From assembly GCA_963989385.1 (NCBI GenBank), contig OZ022515.1, forward strand, positions 7,286,803-7,350,802: DNA of 64,000 nt, written 5' to 3'. The stretch comes from Ctena decussata. Taxonomy: Eukaryota > Mollusca > Bivalvia > Lucinida > Lucinidae. The notes under the pieces are model-generated. The model was given only the letters and a program-made list of their open reading frames with translations. It was not told the origin of the DNA and did no database searches. Positions 24,076 through 35,499 of this stretch are shown here, in pieces; position 1 is the first letter of the stretch; every line of letters starts with the position of its first letter. Made by a program: the position numbers and the translations under genes.

Positions 24076-25028
24076 CAGTCTCACTGTCATGTTTTGAGGG
24101 CTAGGTTGTTCTGAGTTGCCCGCCCTACGTTTGTACCCCGTTTTGAAGGTAGTTAGGTGCTACTACGTGTCTAGTACGTTTCAAATACGTTTAACTACGG
24201 TTTACTTCGTATTATCCGGTTATCAAACAGCTTTGCGTCATGCTTTCAGAAGGGATGAGAACAGTTTACTGACCTACTACAACTCAGTACGTTTTACTAG
24301 GGACTATAAGGTAGTGTCCGGTATAACTGCCTAATCAAAGAGAGGTTTTAGTAGGTATCGGAAAACATACAAAATCGTAATAAACGCAGAATAAACGTCA
24401 CAAAACGTAATAAGACGTGGGAAAAGCGTATATAATGCGTAGAAGTAGAGGACCATCACGTATGGCTACGTATTTGCACGTTTTTGTAACGTTTCAACTA
24501 CGCTCTTGTACGTTTAGACCACGTTTCAATACGTTTAAACTACGCATACAGTAGGTATTTTGAAATGCTACGTTTTAGTTGAATTTTCAATTCAAACGTA
24601 GCTTTGCCACGTATGTAGTTGTATATATCCGTATATAACACGTATTCACTACGTTTTTATACGTATATTCCCGTTTTTGTACGTTTTGAATACGTAGAAA
24701 AACCTAATCCTCAATACGTGACAGTGAGACTGAGTCTTAGAGGACCCCTAGGTTATTCTTGTTTCGTTGTTATACGTATTAAATGCGTTTCGACTTCGTT
24801 TTAGTACGTTTTGGCCACGTTTAAATACGTGTTGCTACGTTTTACTAGGTATACGCTTTGTATATCAAAATGCCATTTTTGAGTGAAACATTCTAAATAA
24901 AACGTAACTAGGCCACGTATTTAGCTACATTTAAATACGTATTTACTACATTTTACAACGTATACTGCCGCTTTGCCACGTTTTAAAACGTAGTAAAACC
25001 TAGCCATCAAAACGTGACCGTGAGACTG
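24076..25028. mobile_element. TACGTTT-saturated foldback element (dimeric)
   Basis: The left end CAGTCTCACTGTCATGTTTTG followed by GGCTAGGTT is mirrored by AACCTAGCCATCAAAACGTG then ACCGTGAGACTG at 25028. A related right end (CCTCAATACGTGACAGTGAGACTG) also occurs at 24732, and a new left-like start (CCTAGGTTATTCT) follows it, so two related units lie head to tail. The interior is packed with TACGTTT/AAACGTA words. No coding function is credible; the frames over it are by-products. Confidence 0.65.
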
Positions 25029-25029
25029 T

Positions 25030-26080
25030 GGCTTTAGACTTTTTGCTTTTATACTTTATTGTTTATTTTAAACTTGTTGGCTTATCGTGTAGATCGAAAA
25101 CGTTTAAATCGTGTCTTCCAATCATTCTTCACTGATCAGTATGAATATACAGTATACGCCGCAATTTACGCGAGTTCAAATATTTGCGGTTTTGAGTCCA
25201 AAATAAAAACATACAATTTCTACCTTTTGCGGTTGACAATATTCACAAACATAAAAAATGCTCAAATCAAAATGTCAAATCTTTGGCGGGTAACTTAAGT
25301 AATGTAGTCCGAACAATTTTATTACTCTTTTGTACTGGTACTTTATTACGGAAATTATTAACAATGTCACAAAATGCGCCGAATGAAACAGATTTAGGTG
25401 TCAAAAGTAACGTTCCGAAAGGCATTAAATTAATACCAATCAACATGCGTGACAACAATACCGTTTATGAACTGATGTGTCCCATATTTGTATGCCCCCT
25501 ACCTCGGGATTGTTTTTATTAAAATCAGCAATCAGTTTTAGTTAGCATTGCCGGAGTTCGGATGATTTAACGAAACATGAAGGTATTACCGAAGCAAACG
25601 GATATGAAAGTAAAATACAGACACCTCCGTGAAAAACGAGATTACTTACTTGTATGAAATTGGGAACTATTAGGCAATTTTAATTTCCGGGGCTGCATAT
25701 TAAAAGAAAAAGTACCGCGAAAATGGGAAGACCGCCGGAATTACGCATATGTGGTATATTACAAAGTATTACTAAGTAAATAAGTAAGTAAATAAATTTG
25801 TTTATCACCATATGTTCTCGTTTTCCTTAACAGCTGATTTTTCTTTATCGGCCCTGTATCTATATTAATGGCATAATTCTTCTTAAAACTCTTACCTTTG
25901 AGAATTGAAAAGTTTATCTCCATAAATGGCCATCAAATATAGGGCAATTATAAAGTTAATATGTTATCACAGAACTGAAACAACTGCTGCAAAGAACTGA
26001 ATATCGAAAAAAGCTTCAAGTTATCATGTGTAGTGTTTGAGATATTGACCAATTTGGAGAGATAACAACAGATTTCTTGA
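25030..26080. other. No gene recognised
   Basis: AT-rich sequence. Two overlapping 60-80-residue frames on opposite strands near 25267-25522 show no domain, splice context or family resemblance. Confidence 0.4.
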
Positions 26081-26084
26081 ATCA

Positions 26085-26555
26085 AAGGTGAAACTTATGC
26101 GCTTCCTTGTCCTTTCCATATTTCTGTAAGCTTGTGAATCGTGGACCATGAGAGCCAAAATAGAGAAAAGACACTAGGCTTTTGAGATGAGATGCTACCG
26201 CAGGCTACGGATCATTTCGTACAATGACCATATAACCAATGAGGATGTTCGCAGAAAGATTCAAGCAGTCATTGGAGAATATAATGCACTCCTGACGCGG
26301 GTCAAGAAACAGAAAATAAGGTGGTTTGGCCACGTCTCAAGGTCTTCTGGCTTAGCAAAGACAATTCTACAGGGCACATTGAAAAGAAACAGAAGAAGAG
26401 GTAGACAGAAGCAGAGGTGGGAAGACAATATTAAAGAGTGGACAGGGATGGATTTTGCCAGCTCAACTAGGGCAGCTGAAAACAGAACAAGGAAGACAGG
26501 GATTGTTTCAAAGTCACCTGTGGTGTCCCAACGACCTAGTAAGGTTATGGGATAG
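26085..26555 (+). pseudogene. LINE endonuclease-reverse transcriptase C-terminal relic
   Basis: The translation reads (with stops) FLxACESWTM, then AFEMRCYRRLRIISYNDHI, VRRKIQAVIGEYNALL, KIRWFGHVSRSSGLAKTI, RRRGRQKQRWEDNIKEW, and VVSQRPSKVMG to the stop at 26555. This order is the region downstream of the RT domain in a very common marine-invertebrate non-LTR element family. At least two stops lie upstream of 26187. The 3' edge runs into AAAATAATAGAATGG, like the tail at 11615. It is 5' truncated and dead; clade not assigned. Confidence 0.75.
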
Positions 26556-26559
26556 AAAA

Positions 26560-28156
26560 TAATAGAATGGAAAAATTTAAATACAATTTTAAGTTGTGGA
26601 AGTATATTTTTACTGTATTTTCCAGTTTATGAAAATTTGACCTAGTTAATAATCTGACGTGTTAAGACACCATTATCGTTAACTTGAAGTAATGGTCAAT
26701 ACTGAATTAAAGAATACACTCAAAAGAATGTTATCATCATTGACTCCACAGTTCATTGCATTGTTGTTAAAATAATTTACTATTTATATTTCATTATCTG
26801 ATGAGTCCATGTACTGCTGTTCATGTAATGTTTTCACAAAGGTTTGTTTTAGCACTGTTCCAAGTGAGCACAATGAAGTTAATTAGTGATGTTTAGAGCG
26901 GCAGGTTCAGATACGGGAACCATGTTTGTTACAAAGCTACTCATAAAACGGATAAAGCGGAGTCATATCGCAGTAGAAAACCAATTTAAAACAGTTATGA
27001 GCGACTATAAAGCAGACACACTTATACAAGTTGACATGACCCTCAAGTTTCAATCTGGGCTAGTCTATATTATATACAACGCCCCTCTAACAGGCCACGT
27101 CAGATACAACCATTAGTGTGCCATTATGACGTCGGTACGACTTCACTCCCTCGATGCATGCCCACCAGAGTATAAGCATGACATTAACTATAACAGTCCG
27201 ACGCAACGCTTCGTAATGTCTATGTTGCATTTAAGAGATCCATCCAATTACGCACCGAGTGTCGGCACAACTTTGTTAAACTTTAAATTGGCGTAACGTC
27301 ATGTATTAAAAAATACTCCAACCTGTTATACAATTTATATTTTACTTTAATAACAAAATAATAAAACAATAAAATAAATAAATAGATAAATAAATAGAAA
27401 TGATAATAATTTATGCTAATTGTGAATTATCGCTGATTATCACATGCAAGTGGAGGGGATTATGATATATCAATTCACGACGGAGATGTTGAAGTAATTA
27501 TCATATTCATATCTACCCCGACAACACAAACGTAAGTCAAGAAAGTATTTTGATTCTAATATTTTAAAGAATTAAAAAATGTAGGGCCATTGCCTCGTTT
27601 TTAAAGGCTTATTTAAAAGCAAACGTAGACTAAAGTAATTTCTTATAATTTGATCTCAATCATATGCGAAATTTGCACACTGTGACGTTAACAATTTGCG
27701 ACGGCTATTGACAACTGGATGTCAACAGCCGCGGTGGCTGGTGACAACCGGTTGTCACCAGCCTGTGATGCTGCTGACAACCAGCTAATAAATTAATACA
27801 GTTTCATTAACAAGAAATATTGGTTCTTCATAAACACATTACAAGTAATTCTCAATAGTTTTAATTAAACTACATGTATCACAACAATAACATATATCCA
27901 AATAAAAAGGCAAAAATTTAAATAAGAGGGATTTTCTAAAAAATAGATTTTCCAAGGGAAGTAACTCAAATCATACTTTGGAAGGGAACTAACTGAAAAT
28001 ACTACTTGAAAATTTTCTCTGAAAGTTTATAAGTTAAATCTGCTTGCCTTTGTGCCTTTATGATAAGTGTAGTTTCATATTAAGCATTTGTAGTTATTTT
28101 TCCTTGTAGAAAAAAATATTAAACATGACCAGATCAGATCTGTCCATCCCAGTAAT
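26560..28156. other. No gene recognised; palindromic GACAAC cluster at 27690-27785
   Basis: Mostly AT-rich sequence without a credible frame. Around 27700-27785 the word GACAACYGGNTGTC recurs three times, including the perfect 28-bp palindrome at 27736-27763. Confidence 0.4.
27736..27763. repeat. Perfect 28-bp palindrome
   Basis: GGCTGGTGACAACC is followed directly by its reverse complement GGTTGTCACCAGCC with no loop. Degenerate copies of the half-site flank it (GACAACTGGATGTCAACAGC before, GCTGACAACCAGC after). Confidence 0.8.
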
Positions 28157-28398
28157 TGAGCCGCGACATGATAAAAACAACAAAGTAGTTGTACGCCCAG
28201 CGCAGACTCAAGCCAGTCAGAGCATCCAACCAGTCTGATCAGGCTCTTCGCAAAGCGCTTCAATGGTAGCTTAGGGGCTAAACTACCTCCATGCGGACAG
28301 CGAAGACTCTGGTCAGACTCAGTTGATGCCAAGGCTGATCTGAGCCTGCACTTGGCTGGGCGCTCTACCACTTTGTAGGTTTTCCCATGTCGGGCTCA
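28157..28398. mobile_element. Foldback MITE (TGAGCCGCGAC family), copy 1
   Basis: The ends TGAGCCGCGACATGATAAAA and CATGTCGGGCTCA are inverted. The arms carry the family blocks GTTGTACGCCCAGCGCAGACTC, CAGTCTGATCAGG, then GACTCTGGTCAGACTC and GCTGATCTGAGCCTGCAC. A central GGTAGCTTAGG segment is partly self-complementary. The - strand ORF across it is a by-product. Confidence 0.8.
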
Positions 28399-28950
28399 TG
28401 TGTATTGTTACGATAATTTAAGCATCTGTTCATACTTCGTACTCGTATTTTTCTTTTCTATATCACAGAAAGTAATATAATAAAAGTGTCGCTAATTAAA
28501 AAGAATTTATGAAAAACTAAATCTCTACAGATATACACAGCATGACACAGATGAAATTTGAAGCGAACCAACCAAGCACTCGAAAATTAAAAAAAAAATT
28601 AAGGGAAAAAAAAATATATAGAAGGAAAAAGTACGCTATCTGACATTATTATTTTATTTTATCTTCTTCTTCTTTTTATGGTCTTATTATATCTCTCTTT
28701 TATATTTTATACTTGTATATGGCTTTGTTTCATATTTTTATTTATTTCTTTAAAGGAAAGACTAAATAACTTCTTTATAAACTATGAAACTTTAATTTGC
28801 ATTTTTTCCGAAAAAAAATCATAAAAACAAAAAACAAAACAAAACAAAACAAACAAAAAAAGCTTTAGCATAACGTGTTTATAAAAGCTTCGGGATTCAG
28901 AAGGGTTTCGAAAAGTCAAGATATTCTCCAAACTTCAACATTTACACAAA

Positions 28951-29169
28951 TGAGCCGCGACACGAGAAAACCAGCAAAGTGGTTGTGCGCCCAGCGAAGA
29001 CTCAGATCTCCTGAGCGTCCGCCTAACCGGATCAGAGTCTTCGCTGTCCGCATGGTGGTAGCTATGACCCTTAGCTACCCTTTAAGCGCTTAGAAAGAGT
29101 CTGATCAGGCTGATCTGTGCCTGTGCTGGACGCACAACCACATTGTTGTTGTTCTCGTGTCACCGCTCA
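28951..29169. mobile_element. Foldback MITE, copy 2
   Basis: It starts TGAGCCGCGACACGAGAAAA and ends CTCGTGTCACCGCTCA. The same block order as the other copies is present, with CGGATCAGAGTCTTCGCTGT left and GTCTGATCAGGCTGATCTG right of the centre. Confidence 0.8.
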
Positions 29170-29247
29170 TTAAAGCTGGTAAACCAGCAATAGAAGTCTA
29201 CATGCTTACAAACGTCAGTATCTGGCTGAGAGATCGAATTAGATAGC

Positions 29248-29430
29248 TGAGGTGCGACACGACAAAACTAACAAAGTGGCTTGTGTGCCAAGCGAAGACA
29301 CCGACCAGCCTTGGTATCCGCCCAGCAAAATCTTTCAGTTTGCTGTCGGCATGAAGGATGCTTACACCCTTAGCCATCTAATTATGCACAGCGAATACTC
29401 TGACCAGGATGGGCGGATCCCCAGTCTGAT
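29248..29430. mobile_element. Foldback MITE, copy 3 (right end lost)
   Basis: The left end TGAGGTGCGACACGACAAAA, the TGTGTGCCAAGCGAAGAC block and the centre GCTTACACCCTTAGCCATC are recognisable. The copy stops near GGGCGGATCCCCAGTCTGAT without the right terminus. Confidence 0.65.
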
Positions 29431-30245
29431 ATTAAACTTTACCAACTGGAACGTATGTCTTCAATGCGCGCTAGTAGTGTAATCGGTTACCTGTTACCTG
29501 AAGGGAGTATTAATGTAAATGCAGTTATTTCCCTTAGACCAGCGGAGCGATAGGCATTAATCGATATTAGGATATCATATCAATGTCCATATTCCAGGAT
29601 GTGTACAGGTGTTGAACTTCTCTGAAGCCGGTTGTGTCATCACGGTGTTTAATATTTTATCAGCATATTATCAGTATAATAACAATACGAAGGAGCTGGA
29701 TGGAAACATTTTTAATTTTAACAATATGTGTTTTTCTTTTTCTCAGATCAAATCAATTAAATTTTCTCAGTTGCTCCGTTTCGATGCTATAAGTCTTTTT
29801 CCCTGATATTTAAGTCACATTTCGTAAGGATTGGCGAGAAAATAGATCTGATTATTGGTCAGTTTCAGCGGTTTGTTTTAGTTTCTGGCAACAAAATCAT
29901 AAAACAATAAATACTATATATATATAATAATGAAATTATGATATTTCGATCCCTTTGACGGTCTCGTCTTTATGAACAGATTAAGCCTGATCCAGATACC
30001 GATCCACCCATATGTTTTTTTCTCCCTTTTTTGTTTGTATCTTTTTGCCCCGCCCATCGGGGCTCGCGAAATAGATTGGTTGCCTGGTGCTTCTGCTGCA
30101 GAGCTGCTAGACCTGGGTGTCATTTATCGCAGGCCAAGCAATACTAGTAGTCCTACAAATTCAGAGGAAACATCTCGATATAACTAAAATATTTTTACTT
30201 GGACGTTAAACTATAACTCAACATCAGCGACAACTTTTTTCTTTT

Positions 30246-30435
30246 GGCCGGGCCGCGTAGTGCAATCAGTAGGGCACCTGACTCATAAGACAGAGGTCCT
30301 GGGTTCGAAATCCGGTCTGGCCACATACTTTCGTTTCTCCTTCCGCTGATTCAAGAAGGGTAGTTGTCAGTTACTGGCGAAAGCAAGTTACTGGTTAACC
30401 ACTTAGGAGGACCGGGTCTAAGCCTGCCCAAGAAT
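30246..30435 (+). mobile_element. tRNA-derived SINE, 5' part (split by the LINE)
   Basis: GGCCGGGCCGCGTAGTGCAATCAGTAGGGCAC, then an anticodon-like loop, then the B box GGGTTCGAAATCCGG form the tRNA-like head. The body continues to CTAAGCCTGCCCAAGAAT. The following SINE sequence (AGTGTGGTTAGGTTAACTG) is missing here and is found at 34508, after the LINE. Same family as 9879, 52686 and 54239. Confidence 0.85.
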
Positions 30436-30548
30436 CGGCTCCACGGGGAAAATTATATTTACGTTATCTGCCCATTGGTCACGGCGTATGTCAGACAATA
30501 TCCATCCGCATCCTTAAGTCTGCTTCGCTGTTTGATTGATAGTATAAC

Positions 30549-33500
30549 ATGATAGAAATACAAGTCTTTTGGATGCGGATTGGATTACATTATAGTCGTC
30601 AGGTTAAGGCAAAAGGTCTTCAGTACTTAAATATATTTGATATTTTAATTATTATGGCTCTGCTGCTTATAGCAGGTATCGAACGTAATCCCGGTCCTTC
30701 ATCCACTAGTTCGACTAGTTCTTCATTTTCATTACCTACTTTTGATGAATCAGTTATTAAAGAAAATTTTTCCGTTGTTCATTACAACGTTCAGAGTATA
30801 GCAAATAAAATCGATTTAATTGAATCAGAACTCAGTAAATTCGACGTTATATGTATAACAGAAACTTGGTTAGATCGGAGAACCAACGATGATACTTTAA
30901 ACATAAAAGGATTCAAATTATATCGGCGCGACAGGAATGGGGACAGTCATGGTGGAATTTGTGTTTATGTAAAACAAATTCTATATTCTTGTCGTAGAAA
31001 TGATCTTGAAATACCGGACATCGAAAATATTTGGATTGAAATTGCTACTCATAACAGAAAACAACTTATAGGTACTTTTTATAGGCCACCAAATTCAGAT
31101 AATACTGTTCTTGCAAGCATTGAAGATTCTATAGGCCTTGCATTCGATACCAATTTGCATAATATACTAATTACTGGCGATTATAGTTTAGATTCACAAA
31201 AACAAGTTTCAAGTAAAACAATTATGGATATATGTCAACACTTTAATCTAGAACAGTTAATAAGAGAACCAACGCATTATACAGAAAATTCTTCTTCTAT
31301 CATTGACCTGTTTCTTTCTTCAGATAGTAATAGCGTACTTTTAAGCGGCGTTGGCGTGCCCTTTCTTGACCAAACAATAAGATATCATTGCCCAATATTC
31401 AGCGTCTTAAAATTTGCCAAACCTGATACTCCAATATATGAACGGAATATTTATTTGTATGATAAGGGCGACTACGCGACTCTGACACGTGAACTGGAGG
31501 AAACAAACTGGGATGCTTTAAAGAGTGATGATATAGATACATATGCCATAAATATTACGGAACGTATTACTGATCTTGCAAATAAATATATTCCAAATAA
31601 AAATATTAAAGTACGTAGCTCTGACCCCCCTTGGCTCACAAATAGTATAAAACGTTTAATGAGAAAACGGAAACGACTGTATGATAAGTTTAAGAAATCT
31701 AAAAGTAATATTAGCTTTAATAATTATAAAAATATTAGAAATCAAGTTACGTGGGAAATTCGTAAGTCTAAGAAAGCAGAAACAGATAATTTAGCCGAAA
31801 AACTTAAAAACCCTAATATAGGTAAAAAAGATTGGTGGAATACACTCAAACGTTTCATTAAACCTGATCAAAAATCAACTATTCCGCCACTCAATATAGA
31901 TGATGTCATTTATTCTGATGGTAAAGATAAGGCAAACAAACTAAACGATTTTTTACTGAACAAACTGTCCTTGACGAAAGTAACATTTCTTTGCCACCAC
32001 TTCCAGGTCTACCTCCTTTTAAATTCGAATCCATTTCCGTTTCCTCTGATGAAGTTAAATCAGTGCTGATGTCTTTAAACACCGGTAAAGCTTCAGGTCC
32101 AGATTCTATCAATAACAGGCTTCTAAAAGAAGTTGCCCAGCCGTTAACTTCTCCACTGCAAGATCTTTTTAATTACTCTTTGGCTATTGGTAAAGTTCCT
32201 AGTATATGGAAACAAGTCAATGTCTCACCCCTTCAAGGAAGATCCCTCAGTTGTATCTAATTATAGACCAATTTCTCTACTTAGCACGGTGGGTAAGGTA
32301 CTGGAAAGAATTGTGCATAAGCATATTTTTAATTTCTTTCAAGAACATCATATCATTACAACTTTGCAATCAGGTTTCGTCCCAGGTGACTCAACCGTAA
32401 ACCAATTGGTCAACATTTATAATACATTCTGTAAAGCACTCGATGAAGGGAAAGAAGTTCGAGCAATATTTTGCGACATCAGCAAAGCGTTTGAAAGAGT
32501 TTGGCATAAAGGTCTCATCTTTAAACTTAAATCTGTTGGCGTTTCTGGCTCTGTCCTTCTTTGGTTTGAAGACTATTTAGATAATAGAAAACAAAGAGTA
32601 GTTTTACCGGGTGCTAGCTCAAACTGGTCTTCTGTTAAGGCAGGGGTTCCCCAAGGTTCTATCTTAGGTCCCTTACTCTTTCTCTTATATATTAATGATA
32701 TTGTTGAAGACATAAATTCTTGTATAAGACTTTTTGCAGATGACACTAGTCTTTATATTATTGTTGATAATCCTGTAGATGCGGCAATTGAACTGAATTC
32801 TGATCTTTTGAAAATACACCAGTGGGCGACAAAGTGGCTAGTTACATTTAACCCTGCAAAATCGGAGTCAATTGTATTTTCCGAAAAATTAATAAACCTT
32901 ATCACCCTCCACTTGTCATGAACCAGAAACATATTATAGAGGTAAATTCACATAAACATTTAGGAGTTGTCTTGTCTGACGATTGTACTTGGCATGACCA
33001 CTTAGAATATATAAAATCTAAAGCGTGGAATCGTATAAATGTAATGCGCAAGTTGAAGTTTAAACTTGATAGAAGATCTTTACAAACCATATACTTTTCC
33101 TTTATTCGACCTCTTTTAGAATATGCTGATGTCGTCTGGGACAATTGTTCGCAGTACGAGGTTTACGAGCTCGAGAAGATACAAAATGAAGCTGCCCGGA
33201 TTGTGACAGGAACAACGAAACTTGTATCTATCAATTCTCTTCTTTTGGAAGTTGGATGGGAATCTTTATCCTCTCGCCGGAAAAAGCACAAGCTTCAATT
33301 ACTTTATAAGATGCAAAACGATCTTTCTCCTGATTATCTATCCTCTCTTGTTCCACCACTTGTGTGCAATACTTCTTCTTACCCGTTACGTAATTCAGCT
33401 GATCTAAAAACGCTTCATGCAAGATCTCAACTCTATTATAACTCTTTTCTTCCATCAGCTATCCGTGACTGGAATAACCTGCCTATCGAAACACGTAACC

Positions 33501-33886
33501 TAACAAGCATAGAATTTTTTAAGCGAAAATTAAATGCAAATGTAACTACTCCACCTAAATCGTTCTTCGAGGGGAAAAGAATGGGACAGATCCATCATGC
33601 AAGACTTAGAACGAAATGCAGTTCTTTGAACTATCATTTATTTTCAAAAAATATCGTCGATGACCCGTTATGCCTTTGTGGAGCTGTCGAAGATACAAAA
33701 CATTTTCTATTTTCATGTGATCGCTACAGAGATTTAAGACAAGACTTATTTGACAGTATCTTACCTGTCTGTGAACCAACTCTTGATATACTTCTTTATG
33801 GAAACTCTGAGCTTTCAGAGGCGGAAAATAAATTGATATTTCTCGCGATACAAGAGTTTATTATAAAGTCTAAACGATTCAAGTAA
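30549..33886 (+). pseudogene. CR1-like LINE ORF: APE endonuclease + reverse transcriptase, three frame breaks
   Basis: The product would nick target DNA and copy the LINE RNA into it. The N-terminus has a hydrophobic stretch ending in ERNPGP (residues 45-50). The APE-type endonuclease follows, with HYNVQSI (Asn), ITETWLD (Glu), GTFYRPP, GDYSLD (usually GDFN) and RYHCPIF (where SDH is usual; the older copy has RYHLPIF). The reverse transcriptase shows NYRPISLLS, FCDISKAFERVWH, AGVPQGSILGPLLF and the catalytic FADD (near 32735). The C-terminus ends in a CLCG...TKHFLFSC knuckle near 33670-33720. Frame changes occur near 31949-31954 (T run), 32231-32234 and 32898-32901; each looks like the loss of one base. 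True mutations and assembly errors cannot be told apart. Confidence 0.9.
30645..30698 (+). other. 2A-like ribosome-skipping motif in the LINE ORF
   Basis: Residues 33-50 read LIIMALLLIAGIERNPGP. The ExNPGP core matches the 2A consensus D(V/I)ExNPGP, in which the Gly-Pro bond is not formed. The Asp that normally precedes V/I is absent here; Gly lies directly before Ile. The preceding hydrophobic stretch fits reports that some 2A-like N-termini of retroelements double as signal sequences. Activity cannot be judged by reading. Confidence 0.6.
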
Positions 33887-34210
33887 TAAGGTTCCATTAC
33901 ATACTCCATATTTTCATAATAGTGTCAAAACTATTATATTTGTAATTTGAAAGTATTATCTCAAGTGAAAGACCTGGTACGAATTATTATAATAATTACA
34001 TTTTTTCAGTCTCGTCATCTTCTCAGAAGACCTTGTCGACTGTGGCATGCACACTAGACAATGTCCATGACCAAGAAACGTTGCTCTTGTTTTTTTTCTT
34101 TCTCTACACCCCGTGGAGCTCGGCAGTTTGATGAATCGAATTGAAGTATATAGTTTTTGGTTTATTGATTTGTTATTTAATATACATGTAAAATGAAAAA
34201 TATTTATGCA

Positions 34211-34319
34211 ACCCAGGGCACGCGGGACGTCGAAGCAGCGTTGATAAGCGTTGATTCAACATCACGAAGTTGGATCGGTGTAGGGCTAGCGTTGCTTTGG
34301 CGTTGCGTGCCCACTGGGT
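34211..34319. mobile_element. Small AACGTC-type MITE inside the LINE 3' UTR
   Basis: The ends ACCCAGGGCACGC and GCGTGCCCACTGGGT are inverted with a 2-base gap. The interior has GACGTCGAAG, GCGTTGATAAGCGTTG and GCGTTGCTTTGGCGTTGC. It is related in design to 7810-7902. It is absent from the matching place in the older LINE copies. Confidence 0.55.
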
Positions 34320-34368
34320 AGGCAATTTATTTTTCAAGTCACGTGTTAAATGTACTTTTCTGTTATTG

Positions 34369-34424
34369 CAAAATGGGATACAGACTTGAATAAGTCAGCT
34401 GACTTTCTTCTGAATCCCGTTTTG
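34369..34424 (+). other. LINE 3' UTR stem-loop, copy 1
   Basis: CAAAATGGGATACAGA pairs with TCTGAATCCCGTTTTG around a 24-nt loop. The same stem-loop stands near the 3' end of the - strand copies at 37742-37789 and 56075-56121. It probably serves as the 3' signal read by the LINE reverse transcriptase. Confidence 0.7.
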
Positions 34425-34507
34425 TATAACATATGATATATTTTGTGAATGAATGTACTGTTTCATATGTTGATTATACAAAGAAAAATAAAGTTTAAAC
34501 CAAGAAT

Positions 34508-34588
34508 AGTGTGGTTAGGTTAACTGACCGTCCCGACATGACCATATTTGTTTACCGTGGACATTAAACAACATTAAATCAATCAATA
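34508..34588 (+). mobile_element. tRNA-derived SINE, 3' part
   Basis: AGTGTGGTTAGGTTAACTGACCGTCCCGACATG continues the SINE sequence broken at 30435. The tail is ATTAAATCAATCAATAAATC. Together the two halves equal one SINE of about 270 bp. Confidence 0.85.
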
Positions 34589-34740
34589 AATCAATTCGTT
34601 TTCTGTGTTGACAAAATTGTTTAAAATTTTAATGTAAATTGTGTCTTTCCGCACGTTGCTAAACTTAGCATTTTAAAACATTTAAGATAAAATTTAAGAT
34701 TAGTATGATTTTCTACGTTTTTCAGCGAAAAAAAATCAAA

Positions 34741-34984
34741 TAAGCCGTACCACGACAAAACAAACAGTTTGGCATGTGCGCCCTGCGAACACGCAGATCA
34801 GCGTGTGCATTCGCTCAGTCTGATCTGGGCCTTTGCTGTCCGCATAAAGGTAGCTTAGTCCATTGCCTATCCCGTAAGCGCACAGCAAAGACCCTGATCA
34901 CTCTGGGCGGCTGCCAAACTGAATGCTGATCTGAGACTACTTAGGGCGCTATGACACTGCGTTGATTGGTTGCGACGCGGCTCA
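34741..34984. mobile_element. Foldback MITE, copy 4
   Basis: It starts TAAGCCGTACCACGACAAAA and ends GGTTGCGACGCGGCTCA. It is flanked by AA on both sides, a possible 2-bp target duplication. The arms are more diverged than in the copies at 52-63 kb. Confidence 0.75.
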
Positions 34985-35321
34985 AATCACTGTTTTATCC
35001 AAAAATAATCATCAGATTGACGTTCTTACATATCGGATTAAATATCGATTTCTGACCTTCGTTTTGACAAGACGTGCGACCGAATTTGGTTTCACACCTT
35101 TCGACAGGCAGCGGCTACTCAATTGATGATTTATGAAACAAACCTTTTTTTTTATTATCACTGGGACCCTTTTTGATACTTATCAGTCTTTGAATCAACT
35201 GTCCGATTGATATTAATAAATTACAGTGTGCTTTACTCTGGTTTTGTCACCAGATATTGTCAGGGTCACTGAAGAAGCTTTATTAGCCAAAACTACGTAG
35301 TCTGGTCCATGTTCCTTCTTG

Positions 35322-35493
35322 TTCTGCCTTATCTGGTCAGAGGCTGCGCTATCGGCATAGAAGTAGCTTAGCCTTTTAGCTACCCTTTAAGCGCACAGCA
35401 AAGACTCTGATCAGACTGGGTGGCTGCCCAGGCTGATCTGTGTCTTCGCTGGGCGCACATTCCACTTTGTTCCTTTTATCGTGTCGAGGCTCA
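35322..35493. mobile_element. Foldback MITE, copy 5 (left end lost)
   Basis: The centre (GTAGCTTAGCCTTTTAGCTACCC) and the whole right arm to ATCGTGTCGAGGCTCA are present. The left arm is reduced to TCTGGTCAGAGGCTGCGCT. Confidence 0.7.
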
Positions 35494-35499
35494 CATGAC

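Larger units (their letters stand above)
30436..34499 (+). mobile_element. Near-complete CR1-like LINE inserted in a SINE
   Basis: The 4.06-kb element is flanked by the 8-bp target duplication CCAAGAAT (30428-30435 and 34500-34507). It has a short 5' UTR, a coding region for an endonuclease plus reverse transcriptase (30549-33886), and a 0.6-kb 3' UTR with a stem-loop and an AATAAA signal near the end, without a poly-A tail. The flanks are the two halves of one SINE, so the boundaries are well fixed. Two older relatives lie at 37663-41033 and 55985-57030. The unit looks young: only three 1-base frame breaks were found. Confidence 0.9.

Noticed and set aside
24116..24334. 72-residue ORF within the TACGTTT-rich element
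   Set aside because: Its composition follows from the repeated word; no start context or family resemblance.
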